Source: Chloranthus sessilifolius
Taxonomy: Eukaryota > Streptophyta > Magnoliopsida > Chloranthales > Chloranthaceae
Assembly: GCA_021018995.1 (NCBI GenBank)
Contig: CM037588.1
Coordinates: 85,223,765-85,287,764, forward strand
Direction of reading: 5' to 3'
DNA: 64,000 bases
Program-made: the position numbers and the translations under genes
Part shown: in pieces, positions 20,887 through 35,500 of the stretch
Layout of the letters: every line of letters starts with the position of its first letter
How positions within the stretch are numbered: the stretch's first letter is position 1
The notes under the pieces: model-generated
Told to the model about the DNA's origin: nothing
Seen by the model: the letters and a program-made list of their open reading frames with translations, nothing else
Database searches by the model: none

Positions 20887-22983
20887 TGTTAAGTGGTGAA
20901 AAATACCACTTCTCACCCTTTAACCTGACCATTGATAGACTAGTGAGCATACTAATAAGCCTCTGTCGAGTACATTTTATAAACAACAATAAAAGATGAC
21001 ACTAATGTAGAAAACCACTCAAGAACGCCAAAAAAGGGGCCCTCTCTCAGCACAGGAAAACCCAACAACAGCACACCAAAGGGTAGCACATCACTGGATC
21101 CTTGGGGCGCGTGGCTACAGTAGGGTAAGGCGAAGGAAGTGAAAACTGGCTGAAAACATCCTATCGACAGGTCACCTAAAGACTTCGATAGGAGCTGAAA
21201 GCAAAGAAAGGAGGAATTCATGCAGTTGGGAAGGTTTCGATAGGATCTGAAGGCAGAAGAAGGATGGATTCGTGTGGATTGAGGAGTTCGATAAGACCCA
21301 AGAACCTATCGAATAGCTGAAAGAAAGGAAGAAACCATCCTATCAAAAGCTTGCCTGAATGGTAAAGGGAACCTATCGAATGGTTTCCTGAACCTATTGA
21401 GATGGAGACGCTGGAACAGAACCTATCGAAGGGTGCTTAAGCCTTTCGATAGGAGTGAGAGCAACCCTATCGAAATGATGGCATGCAGAACGGAACCTAT
21501 CGAAATGGTTCTCCAACCTATCGAATAGCCCCTCCAACCTGTCGAATGCTCCAGGCCAAGGGCTGAGAATGCTGAAGCTCTAAGAGAAGGCTACTCCTAT
21601 CGAAACCTATCGAAGAGATCTGAGAACCTAGCAAAAAGACTAAAAAGCTCTATTTGAACCTGTCGAAAGCTTCCTAAATCTATCGAAATCATGTGCAAAA
21701 CTTCTCAGGAATTCAGCTATGCACATGCTGTGACTTGGTGACCTGCTGCACGCAACCCGAGGTACTTAGTGACCGGCACGACGGTTCTAGAAGATACCCT
21801 AATCGACCCACGTGCTCTAACAGAACCCAATGGATTTTTGGCGGGAAAAACAGAGGAGAAAGCTATACATAGAGACTCCTAATTGCAATTGTGGGGGATC
21901 AAGATCTGAGCCAAATTCTGGAGATTAGAGCTTGTAGAGAAATTTTATTTTCCCTCCTTTAGCCCAACAATGGTTGGCTAATTCCCTTGGAATAGCGAGG
22001 AGAGAGGTTAGATCATTAATTGGGTAAGGTTAAGAGTGCTATTGTAGGTTCCCAGCTGCACAGACTATAGATCTGAGAGTATTTCCATTGTAGAGTGATT
22101 TTGATTACAATGTAAATGCTATTTTTAATGCTTTAATTAGATCTAAAGTTCCGTTGGTTTCATTTGGTGATCGATCGGATTTGTGTCGAGGAGTCTATAG
22201 ATCAGCTCACCCACTTAACTGGTAGGCCTCTTGGATGCCATCCGATACTCCTAATTCTCTACAATTCTGTGACCTTAGAATTACAGCATCTGTAGTGGTT
22301 TTAATTGTTCTAATTGATGCTTTGGCTTTGGAGGAGATCCCTAGGATGGTCTATGACCATTAAAGTGGACAGATCATAACCTTAAGATTAGTCCAAGCTC
22401 AGGCTCCAATTGGATTCGTCTGCTGCAAATCCATGGATCAGATAGAGTCTATAGGATGATCTGTGACCATTCAAGTGGACAGATCATAGCCTTAAGACCA
22501 GGTGGATCTTGCGATTTGGAGTGGAGCCTTCTACCCTGCAGCTGTGCTTATAGTCAGTTGAGGGAATTGTGTACTTTGAGCCTCTATGGCATGATTAATC
22601 AAAACTAATTTCAGTAAAACCAATTTCCAAGCTACTCTTCTCCATTTTCTGCTTTTTACTCTCTTCCCCTGCAAGATCTAAGTTCCTAAACTCAATCCAA
22701 GTTAGTCTGTGTTTAATTTTTGCTTAGCTTAAGTGACAATCCATTTTAAACCTCTCCCCTGTCTTTTAGCTAACGTAGCATTAGTTAGGGTGCCAGATCT
22801 CATACAGATCTAGAGATTTATCATATTTTTAAACCAACCTCCTAGTGGACTTTCCCTTAATCACCATCTTTTTAAAACTTGCTACAATGGACCCTGATTA
22901 CTTGCAGGTTTGTGTGAGTGTGTTCTGGCTAGTTTTATTAGCGAATTTAGACCCTCATTTGAGGGTAGGCAAACATCCCAACA
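20887..22983 (+). mobile_element. 3' LTR of the Athila-like element
   Basis: It starts TGTTAAGTGGTGAAAAATA and ends GGCAAACATCCCAACA. It matches 11316-13437 throughout, but with a roughly 25-bp deletion after CTCTAACAGAACCC (near 21826) and another short deletion near 22235-22260. The TATCGA motif array recurs at about 21157-21690. The TATA box has decayed to TATACATA (about 21864-21871). Confidence 0.95.
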
Positions 22984-22988
22984 CTTAT
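22984..22988. other. Right target-site duplication (CTTAT)
   Basis: It is the partner of CTTGT at 11311-11315, with one G-to-A transition. Satellite sequence resumes directly with ACCTAAATGCTTGAACG. Confidence 0.88.
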
Positions 22989-25900
22989 ACCTAAATGCTT
23001 GAACGTGATTACTTGACCGTCTATACGTGACCGTGAATGCTTCAACATGATTGCTTGATAGATTGTGACATGCTTGAACGTGAATGCTTGATAGATAGTT
23101 ACACGCCTGAATGTGAATGCTTCATAGATAGTTACACGCTTGAATGTGAATGCCTAAACATGAATGCTTCAACTTTAATGCTTGGACGTGTGAGTTCTTG
23201 AATGGGAATGCTTGAACCTAAATATTTAAGCGGGAATGCTTGAACGTGAATGCATGAAAACGAATGCTTAAACATGAAAGCCTGAGCATGAATGCTTGAA
23301 CGTGAATGCATGAACCTGAATGCTTGAACGTGAATGCTTGAACATGAATGCTTGAACGTGAATGCTTGAACATGGCTGCTTGCATGTGAATGCTTGATAG
23401 ATATTGACACGCTTGAATGTGAATGCTTGATAGATAGTTACACGTTTGAACATGAAAGCTATAACGTGAATGCATGAACATGAATTCTTGAACTTGAATG
23501 TTAGAACATCAATGCATGGATGTGAATGCATGAACTTGACTGCTTGCACGGGAATGCTTGAATGTTAATGCCGGAATGTGAATGCTTGAACATGAATACT
23601 TACATATGAATGCTCGACAGATAGTGACACGCTTGAACGTGTGAATGCTTGAACATGAATGATTGAACGTGAATGCTTGAACATGAATGCTTGAATGTGA
23701 ATGGTCAAACATAAATGCTCGAACGTGAATGGTCGAAGATGAATGCCTTAACATGAATGCGTAAACATGAATGCTGGAACGGAAATGCTTGAACCCGAAT
23801 GCTTAAACCTGAATTCTTGAACCTGAATGCTTGAACCTGATTGCTAGAATGTGAATGCTTGAACATGAATACTTACACATGAATGCTCGACAGATAGTGA
23901 CACGCGTGAACGTGTGAATGCTTGAACATTAATGATTGAACGCGAATGCTTGAACATGAATGCTCGAACGTGAATGGTCGAAGATGAATGCCTTAACATG
24001 AATGTGAATGCTGGAACGAAAATGCTTGAACCCGAATGCTTGAACCTGAATGCTTGAACATAATTGCTAGAATGTGAATGCTTGAATGTTAATGCTTAAA
24101 CCTAAATGCTTGAAAATGAATGCTTGATAGTGACAAGCTTGAACGTGAATTCTTGAAAATGAATGCTTGACTTGAATGCTTGAACGTGAATGATTGAACA
24201 TGAATGATTGAAAGTGAATACTTGAACGTGAATGCTTGAACGTTAATACTTGAACATGGATGCCTGAATGTTAATTCTTGATAGATAGTGGCATGCTTCA
24301 ACTTGAATGCTTGAACAGGAATGCTTGAACATGAATACTTGAACATGAATGGTTGAGCGTGAATGCTCGACAGATAGTGACACGCTAAAACGTGAATGCT
24401 TGAACGTGTGAATGCTTGAACATGAAAGCTCGAACATGAATGCTCGAATGTGAATGCTCGAACATGAACGGGTGAACATTAATGCTTGAGCATGAATGCT
24501 TGAACCTGATTCCTTGAACATAAATGCATGGAAATGGTAGCGAAATGCTTAAACGTGAATGCTTGAACCTTAATGCTTTAACGTGAATGCTAGAATATGA
24601 TTGCTTGAACGTCAATGCTGGAATGTGAATGCTTGAATGTGATTTCTTGAACGTTAATGCTTGAACGTGAATTCTCGAATGTGCATGCTTGAACATGAAT
24701 GATTAAACCTAAATGCTTAAAATCAAATACTTGAACCTGAATCATTGAACGTTAATTCTTGAACGTGAATGCTTGAGCGTGAATACTTAAACGTGAATGC
24801 TTGAACATGAATGCTTAACATTTATATTTAAACATGGATGCCTAATCGTGAATGCTTTAACACGAATGGTTGCACGTGGATGCTTGAACGTGAATGCTTT
24901 AATATGATTGCTTGAACGTGAATGATTAAACATGAATGCAAGTACCTGAATGCCTGAACGTTAATACTTGAACGTGAATTCTCGAACGAGAATTCTTGAA
25001 CGTGGATGCTTGAACGTGAATGCTTGGACATGGATGCTTGAACGTGAATCCTCTATAGATAGTGTCATGCTTGAACGTGAATGCTTGATAGATAGTTTCA
25101 CGCTTGAACATGAAAGCTTGATAGATAGTTTCACGCTTGAACGTGAATGATTGATAGATAGTTTCACGCTTGAACGTGAATGCTTGAACGAGTGAATTCT
25201 TAAATGTGAGTTCTTGAACGGGAATGCTTGAACCTAAATATTTGAACGTCAATGCATGAACATGAATGCTAGATAGATAGTTTCATGCTTGGACGTGAAT
25301 GCATGAACTCTAATGCTTGAACTTCAATGCTTGAACATGAGTATTCTTGAACGTGAATTCTTGAACAAGAATGACTGAACCTGAATATTTGAACGTGAAT
25401 GCTTGAACATGAATTCTTGAACTAGAATGCTTGAACGTGAATGCTTGAACGTGCATGGTTGATAGATAGTGACACTCTTGAACGTGAATGCTTGGGAGAT
25501 AGTTGCACGCTTGGACGTGAATGCTTGAACGTGAATGCATGAACATGAATGCTTGAACGTTAATGCTTGAACATGAATGTTTGAACTGAATGCTTGAACA
25601 AGATTGTTTACACATGAATGCTTGAGCGTGAATGCTTGATTAATAGTCACACGCTTAAATGGGAATCCTTGAACATGATTGCCTGCACGTGAATGCTTGA
25701 ACGTGATTGGTTAAAAGTGTGAATGCACGAACGTGAATGCTCGATCGTGAATGCTTGAACGTGAATGATTCAACCTAAATGGTGGAACATGAATGCTTGA
25801 ACGTGAATGTTTGAACGTGATTGCATGAATGTGAATGCTGGAACGTGAATGCTTGAACCAGAATGCTTGAACGTGATTGCTGGAACCTGAATGCTCGAAC

Positions 25901-28900
25901 GTGAATGTTCAAGCATGAATGCTTGAACATGAATTCTTTAATATGAATGCTTAAACCTGAATGCTAGTACCAGAATGCTTGAACGAGATTGCTCGAACGT
26001 GAATACTTGAATGTGAAGGCTTGAACGAGAATGCTTGAACATGTATGCTTGGACGTGAATACTTGAACGTGGATACCTAAATGTGGATGCTTAATAGATT
26101 GTGACACGCTTAAACGTGAATGCTTGAATGTGATTACTTGAACGTGAATGCTTGTATCTGAATGCTTGAACGTGATTGCTTGACTAGAATACTTGAATGT
26201 GAATTCTTGAACGTGAATGCTTGAACATGACTGCTTAAACGTGAATGCTTGATAGATAGTGATATGCTTGAACGTGAATGCTTGAACGGGAATGCTTGAA
26301 CATGATTGCTTGCACGTGAATGCTTGATAGATAGTCACACACTTATATGTGAGTGCTTGAACATGACTGGTTGCACGTGAATGCTCTAACATGAATGCTT
26401 TACCGATAGTTACATGCTTATTTGTGAATGCTTGAACATGACTGCTTACAAGTGAATGCTTGAAGGTGAATGCTTCGATGTGATTGCTTGAACGTGAATG
26501 CTTGAATGTGAATTCTTGAACAATAATACTTGACCAAGAATGGTTGAACGTGAATGTTGGACAGATAGTGACACGCTTGAGCGTGAATGCTTGAACATGA
26601 ATGCTTGAACGTGAATGCTTGACAGGTAGTGACACACCTGAATGTGAATGCTTGAATGTGAGAATGCTTGAATGTGATAACTTGAACAAGAATGCACGAA
26701 CATGAATGCTTGAACGTCAATGCTTTAACGTGAATTCTTGAACGTGAATGCTTGAACCTGAATGCATGAACATGGTTGAAAATGAATGCTTGAGAGATAG
26801 TGGAATGCTTGAAAGTGAATGCTTGAACATGAATGCTTGAACGTCATTTCTTGAACATGAATGTTGGAACCTGAATGCTTGAACGCTATTGCTAGAACGT
26901 GAATGATTAAACATGAATGCTCGAACGTGAATGATCCAACATGAAGGCTTGAACATGAATGCATGAGCGTGAATGCTTGAACATGAATGATTAAACTTGA
27001 ATGCTTGAAAATGAATGCTAGATAGATGGTGACATGCTTGAACGTGAATACTGGAATGTGAATGCTTGAACGAAAAAGCTTGTACTTGAAGACTTGAAGG
27101 TGATTACTTGAACATGAATACTTGAATGTGAAGGGTTGAACGTGAATGCTTGAATGTGAGTACTTGAACATGGATGCCTGAGCATGAATGCTTGATGGAT
27201 AGTGACACGCTTAAATGTGAATGCTTGAACATGAATGCTTGAATGTCAATGCTTGAACTTGATTGCTTGAACTTGAATGCTTGAACATGAATCCTTGTAC
27301 CAGAATGCTTGAACCTGATTGCTTGACCTTGAATACTTGAACATGAATGCTTGAGCGTTAACTCTTGAACTTGAATTCCCGTTAGATAGTGACATGCTTG
27401 AACGTTAATGCTTCATAGCTAACTACACGCTTGAACGTGAATGCTTGAACTTGAATGTTTGAACTTCAATGCTTGAACGTGATAATTCTTGAACAGGAAA
27501 GCTTGAACCTGAATATTTTAATGTGAATGCTTGAACATGAATGCTTGAACGTGATTGCTTAAACATGTATGCTTGATAGTGAATGCTGGAACATGAATGC
27601 TTGAATCTGAATGTTTGATAGATAGTGACACACTTGAATGTGAATGCTTGATTGATAGTAACACGCTTGAACGTGAATGCTTGATTGATAGTGACACGCT
27701 TGAACGTGAATGCTTGCACGTGAGGACTTGAGCGTGATTGCTTGAACTTGCATGCCTGAACGTGATTGCTAGAACATGAATGCTTGAACAGGAATGCTCG
27801 AACATGAATGATCGAACATGAATGTTTGAACATGAATTCTGGAATGTAAATGCTCGACCGTGAATGCTTCAACCTGAATGGTTGAACATCAATGCTTGAA
27901 CGTGAATACTTGAATGTGAAGGCTTGAACGTGAATGCTTGGACGTCATGAATACTTGAACGTGGATGCCTGAACGTGAATGCTTGATAGATAGTGAGACA
28001 CTTAAACGTTAATGCTTGAACTTGAGTGCTTGCACGTGAATGCTGGAACATGAATGCTTCAACATGTGAATGCTTGAACGTGAATGTTAGAACGTGATTG
28101 CTTGAACGTGAATGCTGGAACGTTAATAATTGAACCAGAATGCTTGAACGTGATTGATAGAATGTGAATGCTTGAACATGAATGCTCGAACGTGAATGAT
28201 CGAACATGAATGCTTGAACATGAATGCTTGAACGTGAATGCTTGAAAATGAATTCCTAAACCTGAAGGCTTATACCTAAATGCTAAAACGTGGGTGCTGG
28301 AACGTGAATACTTGAATGTGAAGGCTTGAACGAAAATGGTTGAACATGTATGCTTGAACGTGAATGCTTGAATGTGGATGCCTGAACATGGATGCATGAT
28401 AGATAGTGACACACTTAAACGTGAATGCTTGAACATGAAATCTTGCACGTGAATGCTTGAACGTGAACACTAGAACGTGAATGCTTGTACCTGAATGCTT
28501 GAACGTGATTGCTTGACTAAGAATACTTGAACTTGAATTCTTGAACGTGAATGCTTGAATGTGAATGCCTGAACATGAATGCTTGAACACAAATGATTGA
28601 TAGATAGTGACAGGCATGAACGTGAATGCTTGAATGGGAATGCTTGACCATTACTGCTTGCACGTGAATGCTTGAACATGAATGCTTGATTGATAGTCGC
28701 ACATATATATGTGAATGCTTGAAAATGACTGCTTACATGTGAATGCTTGACATGAATGCTTGACATGAATGCTAGAACGTGAATGCTTGAACATGAATGC
28801 TTGAACGTAAATGCTTGAGCATGACTGCTTGCACGTGGATGCTTGAACGTGATTGCTTCATAAATAGTCACACGCTTAAATGTGAATGCTTGAACATGAT

Positions 28901-29539
28901 TGCTTGCCCGTGAATGCTTGAACATGGGAATGCTCGAACGTGAATGCTTTAACGTGAATGCTTGATCATGAATGCTTGAACCTGAATGCTTCAACGTGAA
29001 TGCTTGAATGTGAATTCTAGAACGTGAATGCTTGAACCTGAATGCTTAAACGAGATTGCTTGAACATGAATGCTCGAACGTGAATGATCGAACATGAATG
29101 CTTGAACATGAATTCTTGAATGTGAATGCTTAAACCTGAATGCTTAAACCTGAATGCTTGTACCTGAATGCTTGAATATGTTTGCTTGAACATTAATACT
29201 TGAATTTGAAGGCTTTAACGAGAATGCTTGAACGTGAATTCTAGGACGTGAATACTTGAACGTGGATGCTTGAACATGAATGTTTGATAGATAGTGACAC
29301 TCTCAAACGTGAGTGCTTGAACGTGAATGCTAGCACGTGAATGCTTGAACAGGAATGCTTCATAGTGATTGTTTGAACGCGAATGCTTTTACCTGAATGC
29401 TTGAACGTGATTGCATGACTATGAATACTTGACCATGAATGCTTGAATGGGAAAGCTTGAACGTGCATGCTTGAATGTGAATACTTTAACGTGAATGCTA
29501 GATAGATAGTTACACACTTGGTTGTGAATACTTAAACGT

Positions 29540-32500
29540 GAATACTTGATAGATAGTTACACGCTTGAATGTGAATGCCTGAACGTGAATGCTTGAACTT
29601 CAATGGTTGAACGTATGAATTCTTGAACGGGATTGCTTGAACCGAAATATTGGAACGTGAATGCTTGAACATGAATGCTTGAATGTGAATGCTTGAACGT
29701 GGAAGCTTGAACACAAATACTTGAACGTGAATGCATGAATATGAATGCTTGAACGTGAATGCTTGGACATGAATGGTTGAATGTGAATGCTTGAACAAGA
29801 ATACTTGGATGTGAATGCATGAACGTGAATGCTCGATAGATATGGACACGCTTGAACGTGAATGCTTGATAGACAGTTACACGCTTGAACGTGAATGCAT
29901 GAACATGAATTCTTGAACGTGAATGTTGGAACATCAATGCATCGATGTGAATGCTTGAACTTGACTGCTTGCACGGGAATGCTTGAACATGAATGCTTGA
30001 ATGTGAATGCTTGCACATGAATACTTACGCATGAATGCTTGAACGTGAATGCTTGAACATGAATGCTTGAACGTTTGAATGCTTGAACATGAATGCATGA
30101 ACGTAAATGCTTGAACATGAATGCTCGAATGTAAATGCTCGAAAGTGAATGGTTGAACATGAATGCTTTAACATGAATGCTTGAACGTGACACTGGAATG
30201 GGAATTCTTGAATGTTAATGCTTTAACGTGCTTGGTAGAATGTGAATGCCAGAACATGAATGCACAAACGTGAATGATTAAACCTGAATACTTGAAAATG
30301 AATGCTTGATAGATAGTGACAAGCTTGAACGTGAATTTTTGAAAATGAATTCTTGACCTGAATGCTTAAATGTGAATGATTGAACGTGAATGATTGAAAG
30401 TGAATACTTGAACGTGAATGCTTAAACGTTAATACTTTAACATGGATGCCTGAACATGAATGCTTGATAGATAAAGACACACTAAACGTGAATGCCTGAT
30501 CGTCATTGCTTGAATGTGAATGCTTCAACATGAATACTTGAACATGAATGCTTGAACGTGAATACTCAATAGATAGTGACACGCTAAAACGTGAATGCTT
30601 GAACGTGAAGGTTTGAACATGGAAGCTCAAATGTGAATGCTCGAACTTATATGGGTGAACACGAAAGCTTGAGCGTGAATGATTAAACCTGATTGCATGA
30701 ACATGAATGCTTGAAAATGGATAATTGAGAGGTAGTGAAATGCTAGAATGCGAATGCTTGAACTTAAATGCATGAACTTAAATGCTTGAACTTGAATGCT
30801 TGAAAGTGAACGCTTGAACATGATTGCTTGAACGTTAATGATGGAATGTGGATGCTTAAAACAGAATGCTTGAACCTGAATGCTTGAACATGATTGCTAG
30901 AACATGCATGCTTGAACATTAAATCTCGAACATGAATGCTTGAACGTGAATCCTTGAACATGAATGCTTGAACCTGAATCATTAAATGTTAATGCTTGAA
31001 CGTGATTGGTTGAGCATGAATGCTTGAACGTGAATGCTTAACGTGAATACTTGAACCTGGATGCCTGAACGTGAATGCTTGATAAATAGTGAGACCCTTA
31101 AACGTGAATGCTTGAACATGAATGCTTACACATGGATGCTTGAATGTGAATGCTTGAACATGATTGCTTGAACGTGAATGATTGAACATGAATGCAAGTA
31201 CCTGAATGAGTGAACGTGATTTCTTGACCGTGACCTGAACAATGAATGCTTGAGAGATAGTTGCACGCTTGGACGTGAATGCTTGAACGTGAATGCATGA
31301 ACATGAATGCTTGAACGTGAATGCTTGAACATGAATGTTTGAACGTGAATGCTTAAGCGTGAATGCTTGATAAATAGTCACACACTTAAACGGGAATGCT
31401 TGAAAAAGAGTACTTTGACGTGAATGCTTGAACATGTGAATGAACGAACGTGAATGCTCGAACATGAATGCTAGAACATGAATGCTTGAACATGAATGCT
31501 TGAACGTGAATGCTTGAACCTGAATGCTTGAACCTGAATGCTAGAACATGAATGCTTGAACATGAATGCTTGAACGTGAATGCTTGAACCTGAATGCTTG
31601 AACCTGAATGCTTTGAACCTGAATGCTTGAACGTGAATGTTTGAATGTGATTGCATGACCGTGAATGCTGGAACATGAATGTTTAAACCAGAATGCTTAA
31701 ACATGATTACTAGAATGTGAATGCTTGAACAAGAATGCTCGAACGTGAATGATCGAACATGAATGCTTGAACATGATTGCTTGAACGTAAATGCTTGAAC
31801 ATGAATGCTGAAACCTGAATTTTGGTACTTGAATGCTTGAACGTGATTGTTCGAACGTGAATACTTGAATGTGAAGGCCCAAACGAGAATGCTTGAACAT
31901 GTATGCTTGGATGTGAATACTTGAACGTGGATGCCGAAATGTGGATGATTGATAGTTTGTGACATGCTTAAACGTGAATGCTTGAACATGAAATCTTACA
32001 CGTGAATGCTTGAACATGACTGCTTGAACGTGATTGCTTGACTAGGAATACTTAAACGTGAATGCTTGAACATGAATTCTTGAATGTGAATGCTTGAACG
32101 TGAATGCTTGAACATGAATGCTTGAACGTGAATGCTTGATAGATAGTGACATGCTTGAACGTGAATGCTAAAAGGGATTGCTTGAACATGACTGCTTGCA
32201 CGTGAATGCTTGATAGATAGTCACACGCTTATATGTGAATGCTTGAACATGACTGCTTGCACATGAATGCTTCACTGATAGTTACCGCTTATTGTGAATG
32301 CTTGAACATTACTGCTTGCACGTGAATGCTTCGACGTGATTGCTTGAATGTGAATTCTTGAACAAGAATACTTGAATAAGAACGCTTGACAATGAATGTT
32401 GGATAGATAGTGACATGCTTGAACGTGAATGCTCGACAAATAGCGACACGCCTGAACGTGAATGCTTGAATGCGTGAATGCATGAAAAGGAATGTTTGAA

Positions 32501-35500
32501 CGTGATTGCTTGGACAAGAATGCTCGAACTTAAGGCTTTAACATGAATTCTTGAATGTCAATGCTTGAACCTGAATCCATGAACATAAATGCTAGAAAAT
32601 GAATGCTAGAGAGATAGTGAAATTCTTGAACGTGAATGCCTGAAATTGCATGCTTGAACCTGAATGCTTGAACATTATTGCTTGAACCTAAATGCTTGAA
32701 CATTATTGCTAGAACATGAATGCTTGAATCTGAATGCTCGAACGTGAATGATCCAACATGAATCCTTGAACATGAATGCATGAACGTGAATGCTTGAACG
32801 TGAATGCATCAACCTGAATGCATGAAAATGAATGCTAGATAGATAGTGACATGCTTGAACGTGAATGCTGGAACGTGAATGCTTGAACGAAAATGCTTGT
32901 ACCTGAAGGCTTGAATGTGATTACTTGCATGTGAAGGGTTGAACATGAATGCTTGAATATGCATGCTTGAATGTGAATACTTTAACATGGATGCTTGAAT
33001 GTGAATGCTTGATCGATAGTGACAGGCTTAAACGTGAATGCTTGAACATGAATGCTAGCACGTGAATGCTTGAACGGGAATGTTTGGTAGTGATTGCTTG
33101 AACGTGAATGCTTTTACCTGAATGATTGAACGTGATTGCATGACCGTGAATACTTGAAGGGGAATGCTTGATAAATAGTGACATGCTTGAACATGAATAC
33201 TTGAACGTGAATGCTAGATAGATAGTTACATGCTTGATTGTGAATGCTTGAACATGAATGATTGATAGATAGTTACACGCTTGAATGTGAATGCTTGAAC
33301 ATTAATGCTTGAACATGTGAATTCTTGAACGTGAATTTTTGAACGGGAATGGTGAACCTAGATATTTGAACTTGAAAGCTTGAACATAATGCTTGAACGT
33401 GAATGCTTGAACATGAAAGCTTGAACACGAATGCTTGAACTTGAACGCATGAACATGAATGCTTGAACGTGAATGCTGGGACATGAATGATTGAACGTGA
33501 ATGCTTGAACAAGACTGCTTGCATGTGAATGCTTGATAGATATTAACACACTTGAACATGAATGCTTGATTGACAGTTACACGCTTGAACATGAATGTTA
33601 TAACGTGAATGCATGTACATGAATTCATGAACGTGAAAGCTTGAACTGGACTCCTTGCACGGGAATGCTTGAACATGAATACTTACACATGAATGCTCGA
33701 CAGATAGTGACACGCTGAACATGAATGCTTGAACGTGTGAATGCTTGAACATGAATGCTTGAACATGAATGCTCGAACGTAAATGCTAACGTGAATGGTC
33801 GAACATGAATGCTTTAACATGAATGCTTGAACATGAATGCTGGAATGAGAATTCTTGAACCTGAATGCTTGAACGTGATTACTAGAACGTGAATGCTTGA
33901 ACATGAATGCACAAACACATATGCTTGAACGTGAATGATTAAACCTGAATGCTTGAAAATGAATGCTTGATAGATTGTGACATGTTTGAACGTGAATTCA
34001 TGAAAATGAATTCTTGACCTGAATGCTTAAACGTGAATGATTGAACATGAATGACTGAAAGTGAATACTTGAACGTGAATGGTTGAATGTTAATACTTGA
34101 ACATCAATGCCTGAACGTGAATGCCTGATAGATAGAGACACGCTTAAACGTGAATGGTTGGACGTGATTGCTTGAATGTGAATGCTTGAACATTAATACT
34201 TGTACATGAATGGTTGAACGTGAATGCTCGGCAGATAGTGACACACTAAAACATGAATGCTTGAACGTGTGAATGCTTGAACATGAAAGATCGAACGTGA
34301 ATGCTCGAACGTAAATGCTCGAACTTGAAAGGGTGAACATGAATGCCTAAGTGTGAATGATTGAACCTGATTGCATGAACATGAATGCTTGAAAATGGAT
34401 ACTTGAGAGGTAGTGAAATGCTTGAACGTGAATTCTTGAAATTAAATCATTGAACTTGAATGCTTGAATGTGAACGCTTGAACATGATTGCTTGAATGTC
34501 AATGTTGGAACGTGAATGCTTAAACCTTAATGCTTGAACCTGAATGCTTGAACATGATTGCTACAACGTGCATGCTTCAACATGAATTCTCGAACGTGAA
34601 TCCTTGAACATGAATGCTTAAACCTGAATGCTTGAAATTGAGTGCTTGAACCAGAATCATTAAACGTTAATGCTTGAACGTGATTGCTTGAGCATGAATA
34701 CTTGAATGTGAATGCTTGAACATTAATGCTTAACGTGAATACTTGAACATGGATGCCTGAATGTGAATGCTTGATAGATAGTGAGACACATAAACGTGAA
34801 TGCTTGAAAATGAATGCTGTGAATCCTTGAAAAGAAATTCCCGAACGTGAATGATCGAACATTAATGCTTGAACATGAATGCTTCAACGTAAATGCTTAA
34901 ACGTGAATGCTGAAACCTGAATTCTTGTACTTGAGTGCTTGAACGTGATTGTTCAAACTTGGATACTTGAATGTGAAGGCTCGAACGAGAATGCTTGAAC
35001 ATGTATGCTTGGAAGTGAATACTTGAACGTGGATGCTTGATAGTCTGTGACATGCTTAAACGTGAATGCTTGAACGTGACTGCTTAAACATGAATGCTCG
35101 AACATGATTGCTTGACTAGGAATACTTAAACGTGAATGCTTGAACATGAATTCTTGATTGTGAATGCTTGAACATGAATGCTTGAACGTGAATGCTTGAT
35201 AGATTGTGACATGCTTGAACGTGAATGCTGAAAGGGAATGCTTGAACATGATTGTTTGCACATGAATGCTTGAATGTGAATGCTTGATAGATAGTCACAT
35301 GCTTATATGTGAATGCTTTAACATGACTGCTTGCACGTGAATGCTCTAACGTGAATGCTTCACCGATAGTTACCCACTTATTTGTGAATGCTTGAACATT
35401 ACTGCTTGCACGTGAATGCTTCGGCGTGATTGCTTGAATGTGAATTCTTGAACAAGAATACTTGAATAAGAACACTTGAACATGAATGTTGGATAGATAG

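Larger units (their letters stand above)
11316..22983 (+). mobile_element. Athila-like Ty3/gypsy LTR retrotransposon, non-autonomous and decayed (11.7 kb)
   Basis: Two long LTRs (2122 and 2097 bp) with TG...CA ends, a tRNA-Asp-type PBS, a polypurine tract and a 5-bp target-site duplication bound the element. The order inside is gag, protease, then a large gap, then an env-like ORF and a 1.8-kb noncoding tail with two PPT-like tracts. The gag, protease and downstream ORF are typical of Athila. Reverse transcriptase, RNase H and integrase are absent: only about 820 bp separates the protease ORF from the env-like ORF. All ORFs are interrupted. The insertion lies within the 14-bp satellite, as expected for a lineage concentrated in pericentromeric heterochromatin. 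Confidence 0.9.
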
